Source: Otatea glauca (lineage: Eukaryota; Streptophyta; Magnoliopsida; Poales; Poaceae). From it: 64,000 nucleotides of DNA. The DNA is taken from assembly GCA_036346275.1 (NCBI GenBank), contig CM070725.1, forward strand, positions 33,666,104-33,730,103, read 5' to 3'. The translations under genes were made by a program, and so were the position numbers. Positions 23,221-36,100 of the stretch are shown piece by piece. Position 1 is the first letter of the stretch; every line of letters begins with the position of its first letter. The notes beneath the pieces are model-generated. The model saw nothing but the letters and a program-made list of their open reading frames with translations. It did not search any database and was not told the DNA's origin.

Positions 23221-24404
23221 TTTGTAACATCCCGAAAAATGCAATAATATGAAAATTAATATTTTAAATTTAAATATAATTATTTCTGATTTTTCCTGGC
23301 ATTATTGGAATTTATTTGGACTTTCCTGGATTGTTGTACTGAATGAAAAATCAAACAAATAGAATTAAAGAATGGATAATGGTAAAAAGATAAAAAGGTA
23401 AAAATAAAATTTTGGAAAATTTACCATGGGACCCTAACCAAGCTGGTAAGTCAGTAAAGTCAACAAGTAAAAATTTTATGCACACAAAAACAAATAAATA
23501 AAATCAATGACACCTCTTTTGACAAAAAACATTATAAGTCAGAATTTATTTAAACTATTAGTAGTTTATCTGGAGCCATAAAAATTACCAACGCACCCTA
23601 AGGGAATAATTTAAATCTAATAAACATTTCACGATTTTATCATATAATTTAGACCTTCTACAAATTAAAAAACAGAAGCATGGAAAATCTGAAAACTATC
23701 ATGTCAGAATTTGTATAAAATAATTATATGATAGTTTGACTTGAAATTTTTATAGAGACATCTTGAACCTAAATAGAACTCCTTATAAAAGTGTTAAAAA
23801 TAAATACTTTCGTTTGTGCCCTTAAATAAATAAAAACCCGAAATGAAAATTTTGGCTGATGCACAGTGTCAGAATTTTAATTAATTTATTATAGGATTTT
23901 TTGGCCCGAAAATTTTACTAAAGGGTGAAAACTACCAGGAGAGGTTGGTCAAAAAGTTTCACAAAAATTGGACAGTGAATGGATGTAAATTTAATGCTAG
24001 AACCAGCTTGTCCCGGCCATGCTTATCTCTTTGCCTCATTCCCTCTCACCGACATGTGGGCCAACCTCCATACCGTAACCGTTCACAAAAGCAACGGGAA
24101 AACCTCTCCCTCTCGCTGCCGGTGGTCCCTGGCCTCATCTGTCAGTCGCCAAGTCGCCTTCTCCTGACTGAAGCCTCGCGCGTGTTCTTCTGGACTCGCT
24201 CCCGACCAACTGCCCTCGCCGATTCCGCGCCATCCTCGCTCGATCGCTACCACGGCTCGTCATCAGCCTCTCCCGCGCCATACCCGGTCAGCCTCAAGTC
24301 ACCTCTGTGCCGACGTGAGCCTTCGCGCCACTTCATCAAAGACCTCAGAGCCAGCCGCAATTGCCCTTCCCCGTTCAAACCCTGTGAAGAAGATCATCGC
24401 TGGC

Positions 24405-24412
24405 TATAAATA
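24405..24412 (+). promoter_or_regulatory. TATA box in element 2 3' LTR
   Basis: TATAAATA at the position matching 14521 in the 5' LTR. Transcription from here would read out into element 1. Confidence 0.6.
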
Positions 24413-27400
24413 CCAATTGAACGTCGCATTGAGGCTCCCTCTTCCTTAGTCACTCCCTGAACCAAACGCCAAAGCCTGAAAGCACCTTTTCTAAGCCATT
24501 TTTGCCAGGGACCCGAAAAGGGGGAAAACAACAAATTGAGCCGATCCGGCGCATCTCATTCCAATTACTTCCACCTAGAGCTCCAAGGCGCATCGCTGAA
24601 ACCATCCCGTTCATCAATTTTAGTTCCTTCTTGCCGACCAACCGTCGCCGCGAACACCTTTCTTCTCCACGGCCGACACACGGTGGCAGAGCCGCTCGGC
24701 CAAACTCCGGCCCAACCAATCGGTAAAATGGAACACTCTAGCCTCCTTGATGCTTAAATCGTTACCCATTCAAGCCGAGACTCACTCAATTTCGTCCCCG
24801 GTGAGCCGCCTCTTCCTCCGCCGAAGGTCTCCGGTGGCGCGCTGCTCTGGCCATCGCCGCCGGCGTTGAGACCCACTGGAAGGTGCGCTTTACCGAGCTT
24901 GTGCTCTAGATGCCCTCCCCTTCGCCGGAACTTCGCCGTAGAGTCGTCGCCGGCGAGCCCTAGAGCTGCTCTGTTCTTCGGTCGCTGCACTGTGGGCCCC
25001 CTCTATCAGTGAAGAAAAAGGTCGGCCAGTGCAACCGGTAAGGGCGCTTTCCCAGTAAGGAAAGCGTATTTTCTATTTTTCCAGAATTTTGTATACCCAA
25101 GTTGATTCAAATACTTGTAACTTTTGCATTATAACTTCAATTTGAATGAAACAAAATAATAAATTCATCTAAAATCATGTAGTTCCATAATATACAAAAA
25201 TATTTTGAAAAACAGGACTAGATGAATTAGAAATTCAAATTTGAATGAAAGGGCTAAAGGTATGCTTCATATAGAAATTCTACAAACAAACTTAGAAATG
25301 AATGAATCCAATTTTAGTGAAATCCTTATGCTTCCAGAGGTTCAAATATCTAAAAAAATATTTAAATTTCATCTATGTTTGAATTACTTTCTATTAAAGA
25401 TTTCATTCAATGTATTAGAAATTCAATTAAACATAACTTGTATGAAAGAAATGTAAAATAAACAAAATTGGTTTCTAAATATTAGCCTGACAGTAAAATA
25501 CCTGAATTTGCCAAAATAATTAAGAAGTGAACTTGATTTGAACTATCTTTAACAATAGAAAATAATCTAAGTGTAAAGTGTATATATATGCATAGAAAAC
25601 CAAATAGTTATATTATAGATCAAATAAATTAAAATAATCACCAAACCAATTTTGTTATACTCCTAGTATTACAAGGATTCCAGATGTATAAAAATATTTA
25701 AGGATTACCCGAGAAAACAATAAATGGTTAATAGTCGAAGTGTTAATACTTGTATAATTTGAATAGCTATAACTTTCACAAAGGAACACAAAATTTGTAA
25801 ACCAAATCCTATAACCATAAAAAAAATAATACCCTTGCTGATTATGCAAAAATATCTTATGATTGTACTAATTTGAACTAAGTCCATATTAGACCCTAAT
25901 GTGCACTTATATAGAAAACGTTTCGGATAACATCCAAATATCAAGAAACCAGTTTCAAAACACTCTTAGTATCATAACTTGTACCAAAAATGGATAGAAT
26001 ATCTTATAGGGTGTAGTTGCAATCTCATACCAAAAACTAAACCTTTATAGTGTATTAATAGAAACACTCAAGCTTTTTCATCAACCCGTAGAACACCTCG
26101 TCTAAGTGCAATAATTATAAAGATTAGTTTAGAAATGATATTTAGGATATGTACTGTCATATTCTAGAAAAATACTTTATTTGCCACTTGCTTTTCAACT
26201 AAATCCTGCTAGTTGAATACCCTTAAATATTATGGTCGTCGTAACCTTTAATATCACATAAGCTTTTTCAACAATGAATATGATGTTTCGTCTAAACACT
26301 TAAACGTATGAAATCAGCTTAGAAGTGTTCTTCAAAGTATATGCTATCCAATTTCAAAGAAATAATCTTATTTCATCATGTTTTGCATATAAATTATATT
26401 AGCCAAATAACCCTAAGTGTTATGTTTAAGGAGCTTCATAATATGAATAATTGAACCTTGTAATAATGAAGAAGTTTGCAGTTAATATATATTTGTATCA
26501 CCAGAACCTTCTTAAAATCCATAATTAAATCTAGTAATCTAGCTTAATAGATCTATCTTATTCAAAATCACTTCTTATGCAAAGTCGCTTAAGGCTAAAG
26601 TGCTATTTGCACAACCCTAACCCTAACTAGAATTTTAATTCTTTTAATTCAAATAATTTTAGCATCTATAATTCGAAGTTATAAATACAAGAATTCATAA
26701 TTTTAGCCTCTTGAATTCGTAAATCAAGAATAGATAATCTATAAAAGAAACCATGTTTTGTTCGTCATAAAGTCATTAAGTATATGAATATGTAATTACC
26801 TAAATCATGATATCTTAAAATCATAATTCAACCCTAAAAGCGTTCCTGTTTCCTGCAGTGAATCTTTAGTTGATTTTCTGTCTGTTTTCTTTTTGCCCTT
26901 ATTGAAGTTTATTATTTGCTATATTTTTCGATTGATCGACATGTAGAATCCGACGTACTTTCCTCCGTCAGCCGTGGCCGCCTCTTCGTCGTAAGCAATA
27001 AATAAGCAAGGCAAGCACCCTCCTTTGACCATCTTGATCCCAGTATTTAAATTGCATTGTGTTTACTAAAATATTTCATGCACACGTTTAATTTCTATAA
27101 TTCGCTATTTTGTGGTGCTTGTAGTTATACCTGTTATCTCATGAAACTTCCTTGATAAGTATGAACATGTGTACCTTGATAACCATAGATTGAGCTTAGA
27201 CAATTACTTAATGTCACCATGGGTATATGCGATTACATTTTATCCTTGCTTAGCCATGCTTTTAGAACTAAAGAGGTTGATGATTAGATCAAAATTTGTT
27301 TCTTGAGAAATGGAAAATATTGGAATTGAAGTTGTTGGTTTCGGGTATTTTGATTAAAAACCCAAAATAAAACTATGGTTTTGATGCGGGCGATTATTGG

Positions 27401-28236
27401 CAATAGCCGAAGGTGCAGAGAGATTTGCACGTAGTGTAGGGTGGAGTATCGCCCGTGTAGTATTAAGGATCGAACTTAGTGTTGTATGATCCAAGATAAT
27501 CCGTACAACCACAAGTGTTGGTATGGGACATCCTTAACCCAATTAAGTTATCTAGTTTAACTTTGCATTTATGGAAGGCGGGAGATTGCACAGGCATTCC
27601 TTTCCAGGTCTGCTTGTAGGGGTTTCTACATACCAATGCAACGGTGTACGCCTTGCCATGAACAGAAATGTGGTGTGGGGTGTTGCGCGAAAGGAACCAC
27701 GTCTTGGGTGTGTGTTTCTATTTCTATGGCGAGGGCTCAACGTCCCGGGCAGGTGCAAAGTTAACTTACATAATGTAAAGGTTTTCGTCATGAACATTCT
27801 GGCCACACGCCAAAGGTGCGTGAAACTTGCGGCAAAAAGAAAAGGTCATGACTTGTGGGTATAGTTGTACACCTTTGCAGAGTGTAAATCTAATCGATTA
27901 GCCGTCCCCTCGGTCATGGGAAACTTGGTGAACTTGCACTAGTTACATGTTTTGTATTTTCTAAAATGGGTTTTTGTTTGGAACCTGTTTAGCAGCTGTT
28001 GTTTTTCTTGTCAAGGGACCGACATTGTTGGATTCCATTTCTGGATTATTCGATATTCACGAAGGGTTGTGAGTATTACTTATGCTTTACTTATTTCGTA
28101 TCAGTCAACTTGCTCTTTCAAATTCCGTTTACAAATAACCTGATTTTACGATATCAATTCTGCTTTATGCAAATTAACCGTAGTAGCCTCCTTTGAAATG
28201 GCCTGCATATATTATAGGTTTTGCTAAAGTCTTGCG

Positions 28237-28252
28237 GAGTACGAAAGTACTC
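28237..28252 (+). other. GAGTAC-GAAA-GTACTC hairpin (copy 3 of 4)
   Basis: It is identical to the 16-mer at 8685-8700, here in the element 2 3' LTR. Confidence 0.7.
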
Positions 28253-28596
28253 ACCCTTGCTTATATGTTGTTTTTAGGTGGATAAGTTAGCGAAGCTTCG
28301 AGGATTCCTTTCATCGCGGGTTGCGGGATTTTCTTCATCGAATCTTTCTAGGGATTATGCCTTGTCAGTTGCCTGCGGGTTTTGGATGGGCGCACTACAA
28401 GACTTTGCTTCTTTTGATGCTATATCTCTGAGTTGTAAAGTTTTCTTTGTTTAAGAGCTTCCGCTTGATAATATTCGTTGTATGGTTGTGATTCCAATTG
28501 GTGTGTATGTGCGTACTAACTACTGATCCTGGGACTAGTACAGAATGCACATTAGATTTCCATTTTTGTAGGTATGTAAAAATGGGGGTCGTTTCA

Positions 28597-29464
28597 GGAA
28601 CTAAGCTAAACTTCAGTACAGCTTATCATCCTCAGACAGATGGGCAAACCGAAAGAGTAAATCAAATCTTGGAAGACATGCTCAGAGCCTATGTGCTTTC
28701 ATATAGCGCTAATTGGGAGAAGAGCCTTTCATTTGCTGAATTCTCCTATAACAACAGCTTTCAAGCCAGTCTTCAAATGTCGCCATTTGAAGCACTATAT
28801 GAGAGAAAATGCAGAACTCCTCTTTTCTGGTCTGAGGTTGGCGAAAGAAAATTTTTCGGTCCAGATCTTATCCAAGAAGCCCAAGAGCAAGTGGATGTAA
28901 TCAAAAGCCGATTGAAAGAAGCTCAGTCTCGACAAAAGAGTTACGCCGATAATCGTCGGCGTGAACTTAGCTTCGAAGTTGGTGATCATGTCTACCTAAA
29001 AGTCTCTCCGCTCTGTGGAGTTCGTTGATCCCAGATTCGTGGAAAGCTAGCTCCCCGATACATTGGACCGTATCAAATTCTCGAGAAGATGGGTGAGTTG
29101 GCATACAAACTGGAACTGCCACCTCAATTATCCGAAGTTCACAATGTCTTCCATATATCGCAACTCAAGAAGTGCCTCCGCGTGCTCGCAGAGTTCACCA
29201 GTTTGGAAAATATGAACCTCCAGCCAGATTTTTCTTATCGAGAGCGTCCAATACGCATCCTCGAAGAAGCGGAACGCCACACGAGAAACAAATCTCACAA
29301 AATGCTAAAAGTCCAGTAGAGCAACCACACAGAAGATGAAGCAACATGGGACTAGTACGGAATGCACATTAGATTTCCATTTTTGCATTTATGTAAAAAT
29401 GGGGGTCGCCACAGTTGCTCAGCGTGAAGAACATCTGCGAAAGGAATTCCCGGACTTTTTCTAG
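28597..29464 (+). pseudogene. element 1 integrase C-terminal part and chromodomain, with an internal 70-bp insertion
   Basis: The integrase resumes with GTKLNFSTAYHPQTDGQTE, which holds the catalytic-Glu region, and runs through SYNNSFQASLQMSPFEALY. The C-terminal part has GDHVYLKVS, a TGA at 29026 (fits a CGA change), PRYIGPYQI and EVHNVFHISQLKK. The chromodomain starts near YRERPIRILEEAER; a TAG at 29317 fits a TGG change in its core. Between 29350 and 29419 a 70-bp fragment of the element's own LTR end plus primer-site bases is inserted, shifting the frame. The domain end and TAG stop follow at 29420-29464. Chromodomains in this group are thought to guide integration to certain chromatin. 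Confidence 0.9.
29350..29419 (+). repeat. 70-bp LTR-end/primer-site fragment inserted in the chromodomain
   Basis: The segment matches the last 60-odd bases of the element 1 LTR (ending GTCGCCACA) and continues into GTTG, the first bases after the LTR. Element 2 has the same chromodomain codons without the insert, so this is an addition. The left junction shares a few bases (TGGG) with the source. Confidence 0.85.
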
Positions 29465-29495
29465 CCCCGCCAAATCTCGGGGTCGAGATTTTTGT

Positions 29496-29507
29496 AAGGG
29501 GGGTAGA
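29496..29507 (+). other. element 1 polypurine tract
   Basis: AAGGGGGGTAGA precedes the 3' LTR by two bases and would prime plus-strand synthesis. Confidence 0.85.
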
Positions 29508-29509
29508 TT

Positions 29510-31619
29510 TGTAACATCCCGAAAAATGCAATAAAATAAAAATGAATATTTTAAATTTGAAAATGTTTATTTCTGAATTTTATTGGCATTATTTTTTTTA
29601 TTGGAATTTCCTGGATTTTTGTATTGAAGGAAAATCAAGCATAAGAGAATAGGAAAAGGGAAATGGTAAAATGGTAAATATAAAAAGTTAGAAAAATTTA
29701 CCATGGAATCCTATACATGCTGGTAAGTCAGTAAAGTCAACAAGTAAAAATTTTATGCACACAAAAATAAATATATGAAAGGAAGGACATCTCCTTTGAC
29801 TAAAAACAGTGTAAGTCAGAATTAATGTAAAATGTTCGAAACTTATCTGGAGCCACAAAAATTACCATGACACCCTAGGAGTATAGTATATCTCTAGTAA
29901 CAATTTCAGGAATTTATCATGTAATTTAGACCTTCTAAAAATTCAAAAACAGAGGTTTCAAAAATCTAAAAATTTTCATGTCAGAATTTTTGTAAAATAA
30001 TTACACCATATTTTGACTTGAAATTTTTATAGAGACATTCTTAACCCAGACCAAGCTATTAAAAAAATTAAAAATAAATAATAACATTTGCACTCTTAAA
30101 TAAATCAAAATTCTGAGCAGTGCACAGTGTCAGAATATTTATTAATTAACCATACGGTATTTTCATCCCAAAATTTTACTGGAAGCGTCACTCCCAGTAG
30201 ACCATGGTAAAAAAGTTTCGCAATTTTTCAATTTGGTTCATAGCCATTCTAACGTCCAGTACTGAAGCCATCACGTTTCCTGTGCTTGGGGACACCTCGC
30301 CATTCGAGAGTTTTCTTCCGTAAGGCAGTAGCCACAGATGTTAAGCCAACCATTGAATCATTCCCACACCAAAGACAGCAAGCTCCAGTCGTTTGAGCAA
30401 AAGCCTCAGGCTTCATCCACTCCCTCACACGAGCCTAGCTCATTCCAGTGAAGCGAGCAAGCAGAGAAGAGCTAGGAGATCAAGCGATCCTCAGGCCAAA
30501 TTTCTTCAGTAGAGCAAGTGAAGAGCTCATTCTTGCATCTCCTTGCGCGCCTTCCAGGAACCTCACAGCCTGATCATCTTCTCCAAGTCACTGCCGAGTT
30601 CAACTCTGTCGTCTCCATTGCCGCCGCAAGCAAGAAAAGGGGAGAAAGCAGTTCAAGCAAATTGGTGAGCCATTCTCGAATTACTCGCAGCCGTAGCATC
30701 CTTGAGCATCCCTGAACCCATCTCACTCATCGATTTCAGCTCTTACCTGCCGATCAACCGCCACCACGCACGCCTTCTTCTCCACGGCCGGCTACCGGTG
30801 GCGCGACTCCTCAGAGCTTCTTTCTTCTGGTAAACCGCAAAAACGAAACCCCTGTCATCCCCTCATGCTCGCATTGTTACCCGTTCGAGCCGAGCCTAAC
30901 TCCTCTTCTTCCCCGGCGAGCCGCCCTTCCCTCCGCCGCTGGCCCACAGTGACAGCCCGCTCTGTCCATCGTCGGAGGTAATTGTCCCCTCCATCAGGTG
31001 CGGGGTGGTGCCCTGGTGCTCACCGTGCTGTCGCTTCAGTCGAAGACCCACCAGAGAACCGACACCGGCGAGCCCTAGTCCTCCCCTGTTTTCGGCTCTG
31101 TAGAAAGACTGCAACTGAACCTCAAAAATTTTGGTAAGTCCACTTTGCCACGGAACATCTGCGGCAATGAAGTTGGCTAGAAGCACTGATTCGGTCCGAG
31201 GTCCGAGTTGAATCTCGAGCCAGATCGCATTGATGATTTTTCTAGCTCAGTGGTTGTGCGCCTTCTCTGGAAACCTCAGGTCTTGACTTCAAATCCCAAG
31301 AGCTGCATTTTAGTTTTCCTTTTTGACACATTTTGTTCATCCCTTTGTATCTTTTGCTTAGAAGGTCCAAATAAGGTGAAATAAGTTTCTAAATTTGAAT
31401 TAAGCCATAAGGATTTGGAATATGTAACAGAACTTAGATGATCACTGCAGTTCAAATTATTTAAAACAAGTTTGTTTAAAGTCCCTTTTATGTAACATAT
31501 AGTAGATATGCAAATTATAGCTCCTAAAATCATGAAATTGTTCTCACATGTCCCTGAGGTTGTAAATGTTCCATTTCTGAAAAAATATTCAAGATTGAAC
31601 TCAGTTTGTATTAAAAAGT
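29510..31619 (+). repeat. element 1 3' LTR, segment 1 (up to the CACTA insertion)
   Basis: It starts TGTAACATCCCG and matches 3758 to about 5841 of the 5' LTR, mostly with few differences. A patch near 31175-31303 differs strongly from 5400-5525 and holds two tRNA-like box pairs. AGT at 31617-31619 is the left target duplication of the CACTA element. Confidence 0.92.
31174..31297 (+). other. two tRNA-like box pairs in the element 1 3' LTR
   Basis: Pair one is TGGCTAGAAG (31174-31183) with GAGTTGAATCT (31205-31215). Pair two is TAGCTCAGTGG (31243-31253) with GACTTCAAATCCC (31285-31297), a closer match to tRNA A and B boxes. The 5' LTR shows only the first pair clearly. A SINE head or tRNA fragment inserted or exchanged in this copy is possible. 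Confidence 0.45.
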
Positions 31620-32045
31620 CACTACTACAGAATGGTACATCACTATCACTTCATCTGTATCGGTTCTTAAGTTTTTAGGAAAAAACGATTGTGATAGATG
31701 ACTTAGGGGAGGCATTAGTAATAATCACTATCGGTTCTCAGTTTAGAAGTGATTGTGATGTGCACTGGGAACATCACAATCGGTTCTTATGCGAGAAGTG
31801 ATAGTGACGTGCATGATCATCACTATCGGTTCCCACATAAGAAGCGATAGAGATGAGCACGTTGACATCACTATCGGTTCTTATGTGAGAAGCGATAGTG
31901 ATGAGCATGCTCATCACTATCGCTTCTCACATAAGAACCGATAGTGATGTCAACGTGCTCATCTCTATCGCTTCTTATGTGGGAATCGATAGTGATGATA
32001 AAGATCATCACTATCGCTTCTCTTATAAGAAACGACTGTGATGTG
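31620..32045. repeat. CACTA left terminal and subterminal repeats, with a 182-bp palindrome
   Basis: After the terminal repeat the motif ATCACTATCGGTTCTTA and its complement alternate. From 31817 to 31998 they form an almost perfect palindrome centred between 31907 and 31908, with 91-bp arms and one mismatch noticed. In the family such subterminal motifs bind the element's regulatory protein and transposase. Confidence 0.85.
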
Positions 32046-32471
32046 TGTCGTTAGGTTATTTATACCACTCGAGCTGAACTCTTCTCTGTTATTGTTCCAG
32101 AGGAGATTTCCCTGCCGCCACACGAAAAAATAGCTCATATTCTGTGGTTGAAGCAATACTTGGGTGAAAAAATTTGAAATCCTCAAAGGTGGGTGTTAAG
32201 AGGGTAAATTTGAAGCCCTAACTTGAGGAGATTTCCCCTCATTTTGCATAATTTGTGGTTTTCTTCAAAATGTGAGCATTCCTTCAAACCCCTTTAATTT
32301 TGCACTATGTAATTTTGATTTGTCGCGAAGAAAGTTTAGATTGCACTGGTATTGTCTATGTCCTATCAGATTGCACACCCTTTATTTGACAAGCACACAT
32401 GTATTTAATTATCTTAATTTGTAGTGCTTTGATGTTAATATGGAATTATTATTGCTGTCACCTGATGAATG
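32046..32471 (+). other. CACTA interior before the first gene, no gene seen
   Basis: The region is AT-rich and lacks the subterminal motif. It probably contains an untranslated leader; no ORF with family features is present. Confidence 0.4.
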
Positions 32472-32850
32472 TTAGAGTTTAGGCTACGGAACCTATGTCT
32501 CCCGTTCGAGGATGCTTGTTTATAAATATGTTGAACGAAATGGCATATTTATAAGCGAGCAGTCTCGAATTGTCCACGTTCTTCGGACAGTTCGAGGATA
32601 TGCCGTTCGGGTAAGGTCCTGAGCTGTGTTGTACAACTGCAGAGTAGATTTCGGTAGCGTCTCCCTGGTATTCTCCAGATACACACCCCTCTTGACTTTT
32701 TGTTGAGATGTGTATATGGAGAATAGCGGGGAGATGCTGCCGAAATTTTCTCTGGAGGTGTACAACGGCTTAGGAACTTGTCTGAACCACATATCCTCGA
32801 ATGGGATTAGGACCAAACCTATTTAGAGATTAGGAGTCATCGTTGGTACC
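32472..32850 (+). repeat. ~370-bp internal module, copy 1 (upstream of the TNP2 gene)
   Basis: It starts near GTTAGAGTTTAGG and ends near TAGGAGTCATCGTT, and is repeated with moderate divergence at 39296-39670. A TATAAATA box lies at 32521-32528. The two halves are partly inverted relative to each other (CCGTTCGAGGAT against ATCCTCGAATGGG). It lies about 300-670 bp before the transposase start codon. Confidence 0.7.
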
Positions 32851-33146
32851 CTTGTTTAATTTGTTTCGTTGTAGTCAAAAGATTTGTAAGCTACTGCACT
32901 ATATAATTAGATTGTTTGATATCATTGTTGATGTTAAAAATGTATGTCTCCTATCTAGAGAATTGGAAGATCTAAACCAGGGAAGAATCTAGGTATCGAT
33001 CGGAGAACACATTTCATATATCTTGCATGAAATTGTTCTCTATTTTTGAAGGTAATATTAATCAAATGATGTCTCAATATTTCAAATAGCTAGCTTGTTG
33101 TCGCTCCAGCTTTTTCCTTAATTTATTGTGTGAATTTTAATTGCGG

Positions 33147-36100
33147 ATGAACCATAAGGAATGGATGTATGACAACAATCGTGTGAGTCTTTGAATTTCA
33201 GAGGGTGTTAAGGAGTTCAAAAAATTGCTTAACAGACATGGTGAGGAGGGGTGTAAACTTCATATATTGTCCTTGCATTGATTGCACCAATCTGAGAAGA
33301 TTTAACAACTCAGCTCAAATTGAGGACCACCTGATTCGACGTGGCTTCGTGAGGAATTACACATGTTGGATCCATCACGGGGAGACAGGTAGTACCCTGC
33401 CGGTATGCAATGAAGACACGGTGGAACCGGATGATGAGTTGCAGCCTGATATGTTTGAGGAGGAGAATTTGGAGCAAATGTTGCTGGATGTGGATGGTAA
33501 TTACACGGAAAGAGAGTTTGAAAAATTTAAAAGCTTGATGGAAGACGATGCCAAACCACTGTTCACAGGTTGCAAAGCAGAATACACCAAGTTGGGTTCG
33601 GTCCTTGCATTGTTCGAACTGAAGGCAAAACATCGTTGGACAGATACAAGTTTCAATGCACTTCTAGTTCTTCTATCGGATCTGCTTCCCGAGCAAAACG
33701 AGTTGCCAACAAGCATTTATGAAGCGAAGAAGCTAATATGTCCCATGGGAATGGAAATAGAAAGGATACATGCATGTCCGAATGATTGCATCTTGTACCG
33801 TAACGCACATCAGGAGCTACACGTTTGTCCAGTTTGCGGTGTGCCTCGGTACAAACAAAAGGAGAAGCGTAACGACAAGAAGCATAAGAGCCAGGGCAAT
33901 GACGGTGAAGAGGTCACTAAAGGTGCACCGGCCAAGGTATTGTGGTACTTGCCCATCATTCCCCGTCTAGAGAGGTTGTTTGCAAATCCTAGAGAAGCAA
34001 AATTGTTGCGTTGGCATTTTGAGTCTCGAAAGGAAGATGGCAAGCTAAGACACCTCACGATTCGCTCAATGGAGAAACATCGATTGGAAACATGAGGGTT
34101 TGGTGCCGAAATGAGGAACATAAGATTTGGATTGAGTACCGATGGAATGAATCCGCTTGGTAACATGAGCGAACACAAAGACGTGGCCGCCTCTTGTGTA
34201 TCTACAACCTCCTCCTTGGTGGTGCATGAAGCGGAAGTATATCATGATGTCGCTGCTATTCTCGGGACCCAAACACCGGAAATGATATTGATGTGTACCT
34301 CGCTCCACCGATCAAGATTTGGTAAAATTGTGGAATGACGGGTCATTGTGTGGGATGCGTCTGAAGAGAGCATTTCACCCTACTGCTATGGTATTTTGCA
34401 CCATAAATGATTTTCCGCTCTTGGTAATTTGGCGGCTCTGAGATGAAAGGAGCCAAAGCATGTCCTATTTGTGAAGAGGAGACCGAGAGCCTATGGCTGC
34501 GAATTCCAAGAAAACTGTGTATATGGGTCACCGAGGTTTCTACTCAAGTCATCGATACCGTAAAATGGATGACAAATTTGATGGGAAGAGGAAGTCCGCT
34601 CGCACCGCAGCCTATGAGTGGAAGGCAAGTATATTTACGTGTAGAGGATATCGATGTTCGAGACGGAAAGAGCCGTGAATCTGTTCGTTCTAGGACCATT
34701 TGGAAGAAGAGGTCAATATTTTGGGACTTACTGCATCGAAGAAGTTAGATGTCCGCATTGTATTGATGTCATGCACGTTGAGAAGAATGTCTGCGATAAT
34801 TTGGTTGGTATCTGCTTGAACATACCGGAAAGACAAAGGATGGTGTGAATGTTCGTCGCGACATGGCCTACATGGGAATCAGCCCGTGCTTGCAAAGTGA
34901 TAGAGGAGGATGGAAAAAGTCCATATATCCCCGCTGCATGCTACACCCTATCCAAGAAGGAGAAAGAGGACCTTTGCAAATGTCTCCAAGGTATTAAAGT
35001 TCCATCTGGCTACTCCGCGAACATTAAGAAGCTTGTGTCCTTGGATGATTTGAAGTTGTTGGGTATGAAGTCCCACGACTGCCATGTCTTGATAACCCAA
35101 ATGCTCCCAGTTGCAATCCGAAATATTCTGCCAGAGGATGTCAGGTTTGCAATCACGAAGCTGTGTTACTTCTTCAATGCGATCTCCTGCAAAGTTATTG
35201 ACCCCGACATGCTAGACAACTTGCAGAGTGAGGTGGTGCAGACTCTATGTCAGCTTGAGATGCATTTTCCACCGTCGTTCTTCGACTTCATGGTCCACCT
35301 TGTTGTTCACCTTGTTAGAGAGATTAAGATATGTGGACCGGCTTTTCTACGTTACATGTATCCGTTCGAGAGGTACATAGGTATATTAAAATCCTACGTG
35401 AGGAATCGGTCAAAGCCTGAGGGTAGTATTGTCGAAGGTTATGGTACTGAAGAGGTTATTGAGTTCTGCGTGGACTATCTCGGGAAAAGACAAGCAATCG
35501 GTGTTCCTCTATCTCGCCATGAGGGCGCATTTGCCGCAAAGGAACCGTGGGTCGAAACTAACGAGGCCACAGCTTGATATGTATTGCAAAGCGATCCGAT
35601 ACTTTGCAAAGACAGTACAGAAGTTGCAGGGTACATCGAGCAGCACAAGTCGATATTACGGGAAGAGAATCCACACATGGATGAGCCTTCCATCATGCGA
35701 GAACACAACGATAGATTTCTCACATGGTTCAAACAAAAGGCGGAGGTCTCTGTTAGTGAGACTATCAAATGGTTGGCTGACGGACCTAGATTTAATGTAC
35801 AGACATGGCAGGGGTACGATATTAATGGGTACACCTTTTACACTGAAAGTCAGGATGCGAAGAGTATTGTTCAAAATAGTGGTGTAAGCATAGATGCTTT
35901 GTCCGATGAACATCACTCGACAGGAGGATCCTCAATAGCAACGAACTCTTACTACGGGGTGATCGAAGAAATTTGGGAGCTCGATTACGGAATATACCAA
36001 ATTCCATTGTTCCGATGTAAGTGGGTAGGACTGCCACATGTAGTGAAGGTCGACAAGAGAGGTTTTACTCTTGTGGATCTCAACAGACTCGCCTATAAAG

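Larger units (their letters stand above)
13340..28596 (+). mobile_element. Element 2: non-autonomous LTR retrotransposon related to element 1, inserted in its integrase
   Basis: Two LTRs of about 5.37 kb (13340-18709 and 23223-28596) enclose a 4.5-kb interior. Flanking bases are AGAAC on the left (13335-13339) and GGAAC on the right (28597-28601), a 5-bp target duplication with one substitution. Removing the element and one duplication restores the integrase frame across the junction. The interior has a primer site, a gag-like zinc-knuckle ORF, the last codons of a chromodomain and a polypurine tract, but no protease, RT, RNase H or integrase. It therefore needs enzymes from a related element. 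LTR starts match element 1, while the LTR ends differ (GGTC-ATTTCA or GTTTCA against CACCACA/CGCCACA). Confidence 0.92.
23223..28596 (+). repeat. Element 2 3' LTR (5,374 bp)
   Basis: It pairs with 13340-18709. Identity is uneven: clearly lower around the segment matching 13640-13850, moderate in the GC-rich block, and near identity from the segment matching 15180 onward. A TATA box lies at 24405-24412 and the GAAA hairpin at 28237-28252. It ends GTCGTTTCA, followed by the GGAAC target duplication. Confidence 0.92.
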
